Under the pieces are notes generated by a model that searched no databases, had not been told where the DNA came from, and saw only the letters and a list, made by a program, of their open reading frames with translations. Positions 8,356-19,129 of a stretch of 64,000 nucleotides of DNA are shown here, piece after piece (position 1 is the first letter of the stretch; each line of letters opens with the position of its first letter). Origin of the DNA: Bauldia sp. (GTDB lineage: Bacteria > Pseudomonadota > Alphaproteobacteria > Rhizobiales > Kaistiaceae); assembly GCA_026126025.1 (NCBI GenBank), contig JAHCJZ010000004.1, positions 62,001 to 126,000 of the forward strand, read 5' to 3'. A program made the position numbers and the translations under genes.

Positions 8356-9938
8356 GCGACACGACCGCCGAATCCGCTTCGACGCCGCCGCTCCGCCGCG
8401 CGGGCGCCGCGGTCGGCCACTTCATCGTCGGCGGCCTCGACTGGAAGGCGCTGCTCGTCATCGGCGTCCTCCTCGCCGCGGCGATCGCCGTGCCGGCGTC
8501 GGTCAATTCGCCCGACTCGCTGTTCCATCTCTCCGACAACACCACCATCCTCGTCGGCAAATATCTCTGCTACGCGCTCCTTGCCCTCTCGGTCGGGCTG
8601 ATCTGGGGCTATGGCGGGATTCTCTCGCTCGGCCACGGCGCGTTCTTCGCCCTCGGCGGCTACGCCATGGGCATGTATCTGATGCGGCAGATCGGGACGC
8701 GCGGCGTCTACGGTCACCCGGTGCTGCCCGACTTCATGGTGTTCCTGCAATATCAGGAGCTGCCGTGGTTCTGGTGGGGCTTCGACCAGTTCTGGTTCGC
8801 CGCGATCTGGATTCTGCTCGGCCCCGGGCTGCTCGCCTTCGCCTTCGGCTGGTTCGCCTTCCGCTCCCGCGTCACCGGCGTCTATCTGTCGATCATCACC
8901 CAGGCGCTGACCTATGCGCTGTGGCTTGCCTTCTTCCGCAACGATATGGGCTTCGGCGGCAACAACGGCCTGACCGGTTTCAAGGACATTCTCGGCGCCA
9001 ATGTCCAGGCGCCGACGACCCGGGCGATCCTGTTCTCGGCCTCCGCCATTGCGCTTGCGATCGGCTACTGGGTGTGCCGCTCGGTGGTGTCGTCGAAATA
9101 CGGCAAGGTGCTCGTCGCGGTGCGCGACGCGGAGAGCCGCACCCGCTTCCTCGGCTATCGCCCCGACCGCTACAAGCTCTTCGTCTTCACGCTGTCGGCG
9201 TGCCTCGCCGGCGTCGCCGGCGCGCTCTACGTGCCGCAGACCGGCATCATCAACCCCAGCGAATTCTCGCCGCTGAAGTCGATCGAGGTGGTGGTGTGGG
9301 TCGCGGTCGGCGGGCGGGGCACGCTGGTCGGCCCGATCCTCGGCGGCATCGCGGTCAACGCTCTGAAATCATGGTTCACCGGCGGCTCGACGCTGCCGCA
9401 CTGGATCGTGGCGGTGGTGCCGGCGGTGGCGTTGCTGGTCCTCGTCCTCGCCCGCTGGAAGGACGGCCTGGTGCGGACGCCGCTGATCGGCGGCGCGATC
9501 GGCGCCGCCATCGCCGCGCTCGCCTTCGTGCTGCCGGACAACATCGCGCAATGGTGGGGCGCGGGGATCGCGGCGATCGCCGTGCTCGCCTGGCTGATCA
9601 CCACCAGCCCGCAGGCGGGCGGCGCCGCGATGGGCGCGCTGATCGTGGCGCTGCTGCGCAATCCAGAAACCGCGGTGCAACTCTCGACCTACTGGACCTT
9701 CGTGCTCGGCGGGCTCTTCGTCGCGGTGACGCTCCTGCTGCCGCGCGGCATCGTCGGCACGATCAGCTATGGCTGGAACGTGCTGCGCGCCCGCCGCGCC
9801 TCGATCGACGCGCAGGAAGGCCGCGACGCCGACCTGACCGATCCTGAGCCGCTGCCGATCGACGGGCCGGCGCCCGAGGGCCGTCCGGCGGCGACGCCGG
9901 TGGGCGGCGTGGCTCCCGCCGGAGAGGGCGCGCGATGA
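8352..9938 (+). CDS. urtC: Urea ABC transporter, second permease subunit, with an internal insertion
   Basis: 528 aa from the ATG overlapping the urtB stop (ATGA). LivM-type permease: GYGGILSLGHGAFFALGGYAMGM, FRNDMGFGGNNGLTGFKD and the VAVRDAESRTRFLGY EAA-like loop are all present. UrtC is usually under 400 aa. Here about 90 residues with several extra hydrophobic segments (roughly 352-444) sit just before the last conserved helix TYWTFVLGGLFVAVTLLLP, and the C-terminal tail is long and polar. Translationally coupled to urtB and urtD. Confidence 0.93.
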   Translation: MSDTTAESASTPPLRRAGAAVGHFIVGGLDWKALLVIGVLLAAAIAVPASVNSPDSLFHLSDNTTILVGKYLCYALLALSVGLIWGYGGILSLGHGAFFALGGYAMGMYLMRQIGTRGVYGHPVLPDFMVFLQYQELPWFWWGFDQFWFAAIWILLGPGLLAFAFGWFAFRSRVTGVYLSIITQALTYALWLAFFRNDMGFGGNNGLTGFKDILGANVQAPTTRAILFSASAIALAIGYWVCRSVVSSKYGKVLVAVRDAESRTRFLGYRPDRYKLFVFTLSACLAGVAGALYVPQTGIINPSEFSPLKSIEVVVWVAVGGRGTLVGPILGGIAVNALKSWFTGGSTLPHWIVAVVPAVALLVLVLARWKDGLVRTPLIGGAIGAAIAALAFVLPDNIAQWWGAGIAAIAVLAWLITTSPQAGGAAMGALIVALLRNPETAVQLSTYWTFVLGGLFVAVTLLLPRGIVGTISYGWNVLRARRASIDAQEGRDADLTDPEPLPIDGPAPEGRPAATPVGGVAPAGEGAR

Positions 9939-10687
9939 ACGACCGGGCGCGCGAGACGCTCCTCTATCTCGACGGCGTCACCGTCTCGTTCGACGGCTTC
10001 CGGGCCCTCAACTCGCTGTCGCTGATCCTCCAGCCCGGCGAGATGCGCGCGATCATCGGCCCGAACGGCGCCGGCAAGACGACGATGATGGACGTCATCA
10101 CCGGCAAGACCAAGCCGGACGCCGGCGAGATCTATTTCAACGGCGAGGTCGACCTGACCCGGCTCGACGAGAGCGAGACCGCGCGGCTCGGCATCGGGCG
10201 GAAGTTCCAGCGCCCGACGGTGTTCGAAAGCCACACCGTGCGCGACAATCTCGAGCTCGCGATCGCCGCCAATCGCGGCGCCTTCGCGACGCTGTTCTAT
10301 CGCAGCAGCAAGGCGGTGGAAGACCGCATCGACGAGCTCCTCGGCATCATCCGGCTCGGCTCGAAGCAGACCGTCCTCGGCGCCAATCTCTCGCACGGCC
10401 AGAAGCAGTGGCTGGAGATCGGCATGCTCTTGGCGCAGGAGCCGAAGCTCCTCCTCGTCGACGAGCCGGCAGCCGGCATGACCGATGCCGAGACCGAAGA
10501 AACTGGCATCCTCCTCAAGGAGATCGCGAAAACGAAGTCCGTGGTCGTGGTCGAGCACGACATGAAGTTCGTGCGCGAGCTCGAGGTGAAGGTCACCGTG
10601 CTCCACGAGGGCTCGGTGCTGTCGGAGGGAACGTTCGACCATGTCTCGGCCGATCCCAGGGTGATCGAGGTCTATCTCGGACGATGA
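9935..10687 (+). CDS. urtD: Urea ABC transporter, ATP-binding subunit
   Basis: 250 aa, ATG overlapping the urtC stop by 4 bp. LivG-type ATPase with Walker A GPNGAGKTT (about residue 45), the family FQRPTVFESHTV segment, signature NLSHGQKQWLEIGMLL (SHGQK variant usual for UrtD) and Walker B LLLVDEPAAGMTD. Supplies energy for the UrtBC channel together with UrtE. Confidence 0.95.
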   Translation: MNDRARETLLYLDGVTVSFDGFRALNSLSLILQPGEMRAIIGPNGAGKTTMMDVITGKTKPDAGEIYFNGEVDLTRLDESETARLGIGRKFQRPTVFESHTVRDNLELAIAANRGAFATLFYRSSKAVEDRIDELLGIIRLGSKQTVLGANLSHGQKQWLEIGMLLAQEPKLLLVDEPAAGMTDAETEETGILLKEIAKTKSVVVVEHDMKFVRELEVKVTVLHEGSVLSEGTFDHVSADPRVIEVYLGR

Positions 10688-11469
10688 GCGGCGCGGCGAT
10701 GACCCCCACAGAGCTGCCGGCCCCGCCGGCTCCCGCAACCGCGCCACCCCTTGCCGCGGACGATGCGGCGAACGTCCTCGACGTGCGCCGGGTCGAGCTG
10801 ATGTATGGTGCTGCGCGGGCGCTGCGGGGCGTTTCGATCGGCGCCTGGCCGGGCCGGATCACCTGCCTCCTCGGCCGCAACGGCGTCGGCAAGACAAGCC
10901 TTTTGCGCGCCATCATGGGCATCCACGACATCTCGGCGGGCGACATCGTATGGAACGGCGCGTCGCTCGGCCGGATGGCGCCCTATCAGCGCGCCGCGCT
11001 CGGCATCGGCTTCGTGCCGCAGGGCCGCGAGATCTTCCCGCTCCTCACGGTGCGGGAGAACCTCGAATCCGGCTACGCCGTGGTGAAGCGGGGCGAGCGC
11101 AACATCCCGGACTATGTGTTCGAGCTCTTCCCGGTGCTGAAGGAGATGATGCGGCGGCGCGGCGGCGACCTCTCCGGCGGCCAGCAGCAGCAGCTCGCGA
11201 TCGGCCGCGCGCTGGTGACCCGGCCGAAGCTCCTGGTCCTCGACGAGCCGACCGAGGGCATCCAGCCGTCGATCATCAAGGACATCGGCCGCGCCATCGT
11301 CTTCCTCAAGGAAAAGATGGGCCTCGCGATCCTCCTGGTGGAGCAGTATCTCGACTTCGCGCGGGAGCTTGCCGACACCGTCGCGATCATGGACCGTGGC
11401 TCGATCGTGTTCTCCGGCTCCGCGCAGGATCTCGACACCGCCGATGCTCGCCGCCATCTCACGGTCTGA
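10684..11469 (+). CDS. urtE: Urea ABC transporter, second ATP-binding subunit
   Basis: 261 aa from the ATG at 10684, overlapping the urtD stop. LivF-type ATPase: Walker A GRNGVGKTSLLRA, FVPQGREIFPLLTV, signature DLSGGQQQQLAIGRAL and Walker B LLVLDEPTEGIQPSI. The first ~30 residues form a Pro/Ala-rich lead that is longer than usual; a start further inside is possible. Its end overlaps the ureD start. Confidence 0.94.
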   Translation: MSGAAMTPTELPAPPAPATAPPLAADDAANVLDVRRVELMYGAARALRGVSIGAWPGRITCLLGRNGVGKTSLLRAIMGIHDISAGDIVWNGASLGRMAPYQRAALGIGFVPQGREIFPLLTVRENLESGYAVVKRGERNIPDYVFELFPVLKEMMRRRGGDLSGGQQQQLAIGRALVTRPKLLVLDEPTEGIQPSIIKDIGRAIVFLKEKMGLAILLVEQYLDFARELADTVAIMDRGSIVFSGSAQDLDTADARRHLTV

Positions 11470-12268
11470 CGCGGCCGCGCCCGCCCATCAGCGGACCGAG
11501 GGCGAGGGCCGCATCGCCTTCGCCCGCCGCGACGGCCGGACGGTGCTGCGCGACCTCTACCAGCGCGGCGCGGTGAAGCTCCGCATGCCACGCGCGGCAG
11601 AGGCCGAGGCGGTGCTTATCAACACGGCGGGCGGGCTCACCGGCGGCGACCGGCTGGCGCTGTCGGTCGAGATCGACGCCGGCGCGCGGGCGACCGTCAC
11701 CACGCAGGCCTGCGAGCGCATCTACCGCAGCCTCGGCGGTGCCGCCGAGATCGACGTCGCGATCAGCGTCGCCGCCGGCGGGCGGTTCGACTGGCTGCCG
11801 CAGGAGACGATCCTCTTCGACCGCGGGGAGCTGCGGCGCCGGCTCACCGTGGACCTTGCGCCGGACGCCGCATTCCTCGCGGTCGAGGCGGTGATCTTCG
11901 GCCGCCACGCGATGGGCGAACGGGTCCACACGACGGTGCTGCACGACCGCTGGCGGATCCGCCGTGGCGGCAGCCTCCTCTTCGCCGACGATCTCCGCGT
12001 CGACGGCAATGCGGACGCGCTGCTGGCCCATCCCGCGGCGCTCGCGGGGAAGGGCGCGATGGCGAGCCTCCTCTACACCGGCCCGGAGCCGGAGCGGCAT
12101 GTCGATGCGGTGCGGGCCGCGCTCGGTGACGAAGGCGGCGCAAGCGCGTTCGACGGCAAGCTCACCGCCCGTATCGTCGCCGATGACGGCCTCGCGCTCC
12201 GCCGCGCCCTCGTCCCCGCGCTCGCGGCGCTCCGGGGTGCGCCGCTCCCCCGCGTATGGCAGATGTGA
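11444..12268 (+). CDS. ureD: Urease accessory protein UreD
   Basis: 274 aa from the ATG at 11444, which overlaps urtE by 26 bp; longer upstream starts would run far into urtE. UreD scaffolds the UreF-UreG complex on apo-urease for nickel delivery. Family landmarks: [41 protein letters not shown] and [13 protein letters not shown]. Overlap with urtE places urea uptake and urease maturation in one transcript. Confidence 0.95.
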   Translation: MLAAISRSDAAAPAHQRTEGEGRIAFARRDGRTVLRDLYQRGAVKLRMPRAAEAEAVLINTAGGLTGGDRLALSVEIDAGARATVTTQACERIYRSLGGAAEIDVAISVAAGGRFDWLPQETILFDRGELRRRLTVDLAPDAAFLAVEAVIFGRHAMGERVHTTVLHDRWRIRRGGSLLFADDLRVDGNADALLAHPAALAGKGAMASLLYTGPEPERHVDAVRAALGDEGGASAFDGKLTARIVADDGLALRRALVPALAALRGAPLPRVWQM

Positions 12269-12281
12269 GCGGGGTGGCCGC

Positions 12282-12584
12282 ATGAACCTTACCTCGCGCG
12301 AGAAGGACAAGCTGCTCATCGCCATGGCCGCGATCGTGGCACGCCGCCGGCTGGAGCGCGGCGTGAAGCTCAACCACCCCGAAGCAGTCGCGCTGATCTC
12401 GGACTTCGTGGTCGAAGGCGCCCGCGACGGCCGCACCGTCGCCGACCTGATGCAGGCCGGCGCCTATGTCATCGCCCGCGACCAGGTGATGGAAGGCGTC
12501 GCCGAGATGATCCACGACGTCCAGGTCGAAGCGACCTTCCCCGACGGCACCAAGCTCGTCACCGTCCACAACCCGATCCGCTAA
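12282..12584 (+). CDS. ureA: Urease gamma subunit
   Basis: 100 aa from the ATG at 12282, the usual size for a separate gamma subunit. The sequence [20 protein letters not shown] and the core [23 protein letters not shown] (segments only) are diagnostic. It packs with UreB and UreC in the cytoplasmic (alpha beta gamma)3 urease. Fourteen bases separate it from ureD. Confidence 0.97.
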   Translation: MNLTSREKDKLLIAMAAIVARRRLERGVKLNHPEAVALISDFVVEGARDGRTVADLMQAGAYVIARDQVMEGVAEMIHDVQVEATFPDGTKLVTVHNPIR

Positions 12585-12608
12585 CGAGAGAGCCCGAGGG
12601 CCGAAGCC

Positions 12609-13205
12609 ATGATGAAACGCCTTCCGATTGCCGCCGCGGTCCTGGTGCTGTCGACGCTGCCCGCCTTCGCCCATCTCGATCCGGGCGAGCATGGCTCGTT
12701 CCTCGCCGGCTTCACCCACCCGCTGACCGGGCTCGACCATATCCTTGTCATGGTGGCTGTCGGCCTGTGGGCGGCGACCATCGGCGGGCGGGCGCTGTGG
12801 GTCGTGCCCGCCGCGTTCGTCGGCACGATGGGCGCCGGCTATCTGCTCTCGCTCACCGGCGTCGCGCTTCCCGCGGTCGAGCCGGTGATCCTCGCCTCGG
12901 TCGTGGCGCTCGGGCTCGTCGTGGCGATGGCGGTGAAGCTGCCGCCAGCCGCCGCCGCGGTGCTGGTCGGCGTGTTCGCCCTCTTCCACGGCCACGCCCA
13001 TGGCGGGGAGATCGGCGCCGCGACCGCCGCATCGTTCGGCTTCGGCTTCGCCATCGCGACGGCCCTGCTCCACGCGGCCGGCCTGGGGCTCGGCATCGCG
13101 CTCGGTCGCGGTCTTGGCTTCGGCGAGATCGCTGGCAAGGCGATCGCGCGCATCCTCGGCGCCGGCGCCGCGGTCGTCGGCCTCGTGCTGGCGTTCGGCG
13201 GATGA
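12609..13205 (+). CDS. HupE/UreJ-family membrane protein, probable nickel transporter
   Basis: 198 aa. A signal peptide (ending AFA) leads to the HupE/UreJ hallmark [16 protein letters not shown] and a second His cluster [12 protein letters not shown], spread over about six hydrophobic helices. The family is linked to nickel (or cobalt) entry for hydrogenase and urease. Its position inside the urease operon between ureA and ureB supports nickel supply. Its stop overlaps the ureB start by 4 bp. Confidence 0.88.
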   Translation: MMKRLPIAAAVLVLSTLPAFAHLDPGEHGSFLAGFTHPLTGLDHILVMVAVGLWAATIGGRALWVVPAAFVGTMGAGYLLSLTGVALPAVEPVILASVVALGLVVAMAVKLPPAAAAVLVGVFALFHGHAHGGEIGAATAASFGFGFAIATALLHAAGLGLGIALGRGLGFGEIAGKAIARILGAGAAVVGLVLAFGG

Positions 13206-13510
13206 TCCCGGGCGAAATCATCCCGGCCGATGGGCCGGACATCGAGCTCAATGCCGGCGCGCCGACGGTGACGCTGCGCGTCGCCAATACCGGCGACCGG
13301 CCGGTGCAGGTCGGCTCGCACTACCATTTCTTCGAGGTGAACCCGGCGCTCGATTTCGACCGCGCCAAAGCGCGCGGGATGCGGCTCGACATCGCCGCGG
13401 GGACCGCCGTGCGGTTCGAGCCGGGACAGAGCCGCGACGTCACGCTGGTGCCCTATCGCGGCGACCGCGCGGTGTTCGGCTTCCGGCAGGCGGTCATGGG
13501 AAAGCTGTGA
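13202..13510 (+). CDS. ureB: Urease beta subunit
   Basis: 102 aa starting at an ATG overlapping the previous stop. Typical Ure[12 protein letters not shown] at the N-terminus, [21 protein letters not shown] and the [15 protein letters not shown] segment. Structural subunit of urease. Unusually, a terminator and four unrelated genes follow before ureC. Confidence 0.97.
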   Translation: MIPGEIIPADGPDIELNAGAPTVTLRVANTGDRPVQVGSHYHFFEVNPALDFDRAKARGMRLDIAAGTAVRFEPGQSRDVTLVPYRGDRAVFGFRQAVMGKL

Positions 13511-13536
13511 GCGGCAGGGCGGCGCACCGCCCGGCG

Positions 13537-13567
13537 GATCCTCGCGGCGGAGGCCGCCGCGAGGATC
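13537..13567. terminator. Bidirectional terminator after ureB
   Basis: Perfect 14-bp arms GATCCTCGCGGCGG (13537-13550) and CCGCCGCGAGGATC (13554-13567) with a 3-nt loop. It lies between ureB on the plus strand and a convergent minus-strand gene. It implies that the urt-ureDAB transcript ends before ureC. Confidence 0.7.
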
Positions 13568-13584
13568 GCTTGATGCCGGCGGGG

Positions 13585-13953
13585 TTAGCCCGTCACGTAA
13601 ACGGTGATGGCGCCCGTGGTGAAGTCGGTCACGGTGAGACCGACGATCGTGTCGATCGCGACGCCCTGCGCCTCGAGGGCGGCGGCGAGCGCGGCGTTGG
13701 CGGCGATGGCGTCGCGAAGAGCCGCGATGCCGGTCTCGTTGGCCGCAACGACCGCATCGAGGAGGGCGGCGTCACCCTCCAGCGTGCCGGTGGTCACGAC
13801 CGTGATCTCGCCGACCGTGGTGATGCCGGCAACCGCGCTGACATCGACGGTGGCGTTCACGGCGGCGACGGCGTCGTCGACGCTCTGCGCCATGGCAACC
13901 GGGGCGCTCAGGGCGAGGCCGATGGCGGCCGCCAACGCTACGTACTTCTTCAT
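13585..13953 (-). CDS. Secreted Ala/Val-rich protein, function unknown
   Basis: 122 aa from the ATG at 13953, preceded by GAGGA; an upstream start adds residues without signal-peptide character. A clear signal peptide (MKKYVALAAAIGLALSAPVAMAQ) is followed by a low-complexity Ala/Val/Thr-rich chain with no cysteine. No family recognised. It sits between ureB and ureC on the opposite strand, so a role in urea metabolism is not implied. Confidence 0.65.
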   Translation of the reverse strand: MKKYVALAAAIGLALSAPVAMAQSVDDAVAAVNATVDVSAVAGITTVGEITVVTTGTLEGDAALLDAVVAANETGIAALRDAIAANAALAAALEAQGVAIDTIVGLTVTDFTTGAITVYVTG

Positions 13954-14190
13954 CTTGTTTCCTCGTCTCACTTGATGGCGCACGAGGGACCGCCCCCCGC
14001 GCACACCGGACTTGGTCCGGTGCGCGACAAACCTCCCGGAAACGGCATCGTTCCCGCCGCATATGGGGTCATTTCGGGGTCAGACCGGGCCGACAATGCG
14101 GCCGGCGTGGAAAGCCTTTGCGCGGCGCGCCGGCAAGCCGGTGGCAAGACGAGCGGAGGGCACGGCCGGCTCGCGGCCGTGCCCGGGCGG

Positions 14191-14535
14191 TCAGCCTTCG
14201 ACGTGCCCGCAGATGTACTCGACGGTGACGCTGCCCCGCATCGCCGAGCTGGTGACGGCGGGGCCGTAGTTCCAGTAGGACCAGGTGTTGCAGTTCGCGC
14301 CTTGCGCCTGCGCGACGGTGGCGGCGGCCTGCGCCTGCGGCACCACGGCCCGACAGCGCAGGATCCAGCTGAGCTTCTGGACCGTGACGAAGCCGGGCAG
14401 ACAGACCGGGTCGACGACCTGCGGCGCGCCGAACACGGGCGCGCCCCCGATCATCGCATTGTTGGCAGAGGACGGCGTGGCGACCGCGGAGAACGCGAGC
14501 AGGGCGGCGCCCGCCAGAGCGACGATGCGTTTCAT
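14191..14535 (-). CDS. Small secreted cysteine-containing protein, function unknown
   Basis: 114 aa from the ATG at 14535, where a signal peptide begins (MKRIVALAGAALLAFSAVA). The mature part holds four cysteines (in DPVCLPG, LRCRAVV, GANCNTW and YICGH), suggesting two disulfides, and an Ala/Gln-rich middle. No family recognised. It lies in the same minus-strand pocket as the secreted protein at 13585. Confidence 0.65.
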   Translation of the reverse strand: MKRIVALAGAALLAFSAVATPSSANNAMIGGAPVFGAPQVVDPVCLPGFVTVQKLSWILRCRAVVPQAQAAATVAQAQGANCNTWSYWNYGPAVTSSAMRGSVTVEYICGHVEG

Positions 14536-14676
14536 GACAGTGATCTCCCAGGGCGATGGATGCGTTGCGACATCCGACGCCCCCCTGCCGTCCAACGTGG
14601 GAGGCGCGGGCTGAACCGAAGTTGAAACGGCCGTTCGGCAGAGGTTCAGATGGCGGCTGCGGCGCGACGAAGATTG

Positions 14677-14701
14677 CCTTACATTTCAGGTCATTGTAAG
14701 G
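14677..14701. promoter_or_regulatory. Inverted repeat before the AbrB-VapC pair
   Basis: CCTTACA (14677-14683) and TGTAAGG (14695-14701) form a 7-bp inverted repeat with an 11-bp spacer, in a locally AT-rich stretch about 30 bp before the AbrB start. Antitoxins of this type usually bind such a site to autoregulate the operon. Confidence 0.5.
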
Positions 14702-14729
14702 ATGTCGCCGTGGAAGTAAGGAGACTTCA

Positions 14730-15062
14730 ATGCCGCATTACGAGGCCAAAACGAGTTCGAAGGGACAGATCACCGTCCCTGCCGAGGTCCGGTCGTTTCT
14801 GGGGCTCAAGGAAGGTGATCGCGTTGATTTTTACATCGATCCGAGCACGCGTCGGGTCCAGATCATCGCCCGCAATGCCAAGCTCGCCGACCTGCGGGGC
14901 GTGGTGCCGCCGCCGAATGGCAGGCCGGTCACGCAGGAGGAGATCGACCGTGGCATCGGCGAGTATCTGAGCGAGAAGCACGAGCGGATCAGTCAGGAAT
15001 GGAACGAATGGCGCGAGTTCCAGAACTGGCGGCGGCGGAACGCCAAGAAGGCGGCGGGATGA
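14730..15062 (+). CDS. AbrB/MazE-type antitoxin
   Basis: 110 aa, preceded by AAGGAG. The N-terminal half is a SpoVT/AbrB swapped-hairpin DNA-binding domain (SSKGQITVPAEVRSFLGLKEGDRVDFY). The C-terminal half is charged and would wrap the toxin. It overlaps the following PIN-domain gene by 4 bp (ATGA), the standard antitoxin-toxin arrangement. Confidence 0.88.
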   Translation: MPHYEAKTSSKGQITVPAEVRSFLGLKEGDRVDFYIDPSTRRVQIIARNAKLADLRGVVPPPNGRPVTQEEIDRGIGEYLSEKHERISQEWNEWREFQNWRRRNAKKAAG

Positions 15063-15460
15063 TCGGGATCGATACCAACGTACTGCTGCGTCTGTTCTCC
15101 GATGACAATCCCGCGCAGGCGGCGAGCGCCGCGAACCTCATCGACGCGCAGGGGCCGGAGTCGATCCGCGTGAGCAATATCGTCCTCGCGGAGATGGTCT
15201 GGGCGCTCGCCCGCATCTATCGGCAGGACAAGGCTCGCATCATCGAGATTCTGGTTCTGCTTCTCGGGCGCGAAGAGCTGGTGTTCGAATTCCGGAGCGC
15301 CGTGAAGACAGCGCTGGACTGGTACGAACACGGCAGGGCGGACTTCGCGGACTACCTGATTGCAGCATCCAACGCCGCGGCCGGCGCTGAGCCGACATAC
15401 ACGTTCGACCAAATGGCAGAGAGCCACCCCGCCTTCGCACCCGTGCCGATGGAGCCCTGA
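15059..15460 (+). CDS. VapC-like PIN-domain toxin
   Basis: 133 aa from the ATG overlapping the antitoxin stop. PIN-domain acidic residues are visible: the first Asp in MIGIDTNVLLR, Glu in VLAEMVWAL, and the DFADYLIAA segment with the third and fourth acidic positions; TFDQMA closes the fold. Family members are Mg-dependent RNases that cut tRNA or rRNA. It ends 3 bp before ureC, so the pair may be cotranscribed with ureC. Confidence 0.88.
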   Translation: MIGIDTNVLLRLFSDDNPAQAASAANLIDAQGPESIRVSNIVLAEMVWALARIYRQDKARIIEILVLLLGREELVFEFRSAVKTALDWYEHGRADFADYLIAASNAAAGAEPTYTFDQMAESHPAFAPVPMEP

Positions 15461-15463
15461 GCC

Positions 15464-17176
<1,713 letters not shown>

Positions 17177-17225
17177 AGGCTGGGCAGGATTAGATTCCCC
17201 GCTCTGTTTGGCCCGCGAGGTCACG

Positions 17226-17723
17226 ATGACCGCAAGAGCGAAAGTCCAACCACCGGCGACGAAGTCGGCCGCCGGACTCTACGAACGAGACCTCTACGCC
17301 TGGACGCGCGAGCAGGCCCAGCTCCTGCGCGAACAGCGCTTCGACGAACTCGACCTCAGCAATCTCATTGACGAGGTGGAATCGGTGGGCGGCTCGGAGA
17401 AGCGCGAGATTCGGAACCGACTGGCAATTCTCCTTGCTCATCTTCTCAAATGGCGCTTTCAGCCTGGAGCGCGGTCGAACGGCTGGCGCGGGACGATCCG
17501 CGACCAGCGCAAGGAGATCGAAGCGATCCTCGAAGACAGTCCCAGCCTTCGCGCCTACCCGGGCCAGGTGCTCGCTAGATGCTACCTCTCGGGACACCTG
17601 CGGGCGTCCGAGGAGACGGGCATCGATTTCACGCTGTTCCCGGACGAGTGCCCGTTCACCATCGAGCAGGTGCTCGACCCCGACTTCCTGCCCAAGGAAG
17701 TCGGCCTCTACAACCAGTCGTGA
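17226..17723 (+). CDS. DUF29 family protein, first copy
   Basis: 165 aa from the ATG at 17226; a TTG 18 bp upstream is possible. DUF29 proteins are small helical proteins of unknown function, common in cyanobacteria and Proteobacteria. Typical segments: YERDLYAWTREQAQLLR, LIDEVESVGGSEKREIRNRL and HLLKWRFQPG. It is followed after 2 bp by a paralogue. Confidence 0.85.
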   Translation: MTARAKVQPPATKSAAGLYERDLYAWTREQAQLLREQRFDELDLSNLIDEVESVGGSEKREIRNRLAILLAHLLKWRFQPGARSNGWRGTIRDQRKEIEAILEDSPSLRAYPGQVLARCYLSGHLRASEETGIDFTLFPDECPFTIEQVLDPDFLPKEVGLYNQS

Positions 17724-17725
17724 CC

Positions 17726-18229
17726 ATGGGAAACTCCGCCACCACCGGCTTTGCGGATCGGTCGACGCCGACCACGGCCTACGACGCCGACTTCTATCTC
17801 TGGACGCAGGAGCAGGCGCGGGTGCTGCGCGAGCTGCGCCCCTACGGTGTCGACTGGGAGAACGCCGCCGAGGAGATCGAGAGCGTGGGGCGATCGCAGA
17901 AGACCGAAATCCGTAACCGGCTCATCGTGCTTCTGATGCATCTCCTGAAGTGGCAGTTCCAGCCGGAGAAGCGGAAGGACGGCTGGCTGTCGACAATCGG
18001 CGAGCAGCGCGTTTCGATCGAAGGCCTCCTCGAGACCAGCCCCAGCCTTCGCGCCTTTCCGGGCGATATCCTCGAATGGGCTTACGAGCGGGCACGCCGG
18101 CGCGCGACGCAGGAAACGCGCCTGTCGCCCTCGACCTTTCCGGAGCACCCGCCATTCACGATCGCAGAGGTGCTCGACGATGCATTCATGCCGGGCGAGC
18201 CATGGCATCCCGACGATCTGGCCGAGTGA
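17726..18229 (+). CDS. DUF29 family protein, second copy
   Basis: 167 aa. It is clearly paralogous to the preceding gene: matching segments include EIRNRL, HLLKW.FQP, SPSLRA.PG and the C-terminal PFTI.EVLD, so this is a tandem duplication that has diverged. Function unknown. The stop overlaps the start of the next gene (TGATG), suggesting cotranscription downstream of ureC. Confidence 0.85.
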   Translation: MGNSATTGFADRSTPTTAYDADFYLWTQEQARVLRELRPYGVDWENAAEEIESVGRSQKTEIRNRLIVLLMHLLKWQFQPEKRKDGWLSTIGEQRVSIEGLLETSPSLRAFPGDILEWAYERARRRATQETRLSPSTFPEHPPFTIAEVLDDAFMPGEPWHPDDLAE

Positions 18230-18606
18230 TGCGTCGTGCCGCCCTCGTCGCGGTCGCAGCGCTGGCGGTCGCGCCGGCGCTGGCGCAGACGCCGGATCTG
18301 GAGCTGCCCTTCGGGCCAGACGCGGTCGTGACCGGGGTGACCTATGGCTGCCCAGGCCTCCTCGATCCGTTCTACGTCACCTACATCAACGACACCTACA
18401 ACAGCCTCGCGATCGTGCCGGTGCCGGGCATCCTCGACGACCCGGTGCCGGTGATCTTCGCGAATGTCGTGTCGGCGTCCGGCGCGCGCTATGCGAGCGG
18501 CTTCTACATCTGGTGGACGCATGGCAGCGAGGCGGCGCTCTATGACCTCCGCAACGGCGAGGACGTGGAGGCGATGCTGACCTGCAAGGAAGTGCCGTCG
18601 CCGTGA
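18229..18606 (+). CDS. MliC-like periplasmic protein
   Basis: 125 aa from an ATG overlapping the previous stop. A signal peptide ends at ALAQ. The mature domain resembles MliC/PliC lysozyme inhibitors: a Tyr-Gly-Cys start (VTYGCPG), VVSASGARYASGFYIWWTHGSEAAL and a closing Cys (LTCKEV) likely bonded to the first. A lysozyme-inhibitor role is a family expectation only. Confidence 0.7.
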   Translation: MRRAALVAVAALAVAPALAQTPDLELPFGPDAVVTGVTYGCPGLLDPFYVTYINDTYNSLAIVPVPGILDDPVPVIFANVVSASGARYASGFYIWWTHGSEAALYDLRNGEDVEAMLTCKEVPSP

Positions 18607-18610
18607 CGGC

Positions 18611-19129
18611 ATGGAACTGGCGGAAAGCCTGACTTTGCGCCATATGAGCGCGATGAGCGAGATCACGTCCAGCCTCACCATCCAGCCCGGCGTCGAGGGA
18701 CCCGACCTCGGTGCGTGCCCGTGCTGCGGCGGCGGGCGGGTGTTCGGCTTTGCCTATCGCGATGGGCGACCGCTCGGCCTCTACCAGGCGTGCGAGGTCG
18801 GGCTGCCGGGCTCCGGCGAGGCGATCATCGGGGTCACGATCGGGCCGTTCGACGGGATGTCGAAGCCCGCCGAGCGCGAGGTCCTCGCCTTCACCTTCCC
18901 GCTCAAGGGATCACCGCGGCTGACGCCGACCGACCGCAACGTTCCCGGCTGGTCGGACCTCGACAAGCAGGGTGTGCGGATCGCGGCCGACGCCGCCCCG
19001 GTGCATCCGCGCCTCCCAGAGTTCATCGCGCTCGCCGAAGCCGCCATGGCGCAGGATGTGCGGTTCCTCCGCGGCCTCGGCAACGGCGGCTTCGTCGCCG
19101 ACGCGCCGTCGGCGGGCAGCGCCGCGTGA
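18611..19129 (+). CDS. Unknown protein in the slot normally held by ureE
   Basis: Up to 172 aa; ATGs at 18644 and 18653 are alternative starts. The N-terminus carries a zinc-knuckle-like CPCCGGG, followed by a compact domain with [10 protein letters not shown] and no His-rich tail, so it is not UreE. Its stop overlaps the GTG start of ureF, so it is translationally coupled to the urease maturation genes and may have a job there. No family recognised. Confidence 0.6.
   Translation: MELAESLTLRHMSAMSEITSSLTIQPGVEGPDLGACPCCGGGRVFGFAYRDGRPLGLYQACEVGLPGSGEAIIGVTIGPFDGMSKPAEREVLAFTFPLKGSPRLTPTDRNVPGWSDLDKQGVRIAADAAPVHPRLPEFIALAEAAMAQDVRFLRGLGNGGFVADAPSAGSAA

Noticed and set aside
18611-19129. ureE candidate between ureC and ureF
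   Set aside because: It lacks the UreE domain and His-rich tail; the true ureE with [11 protein letters not shown] is at 50662.
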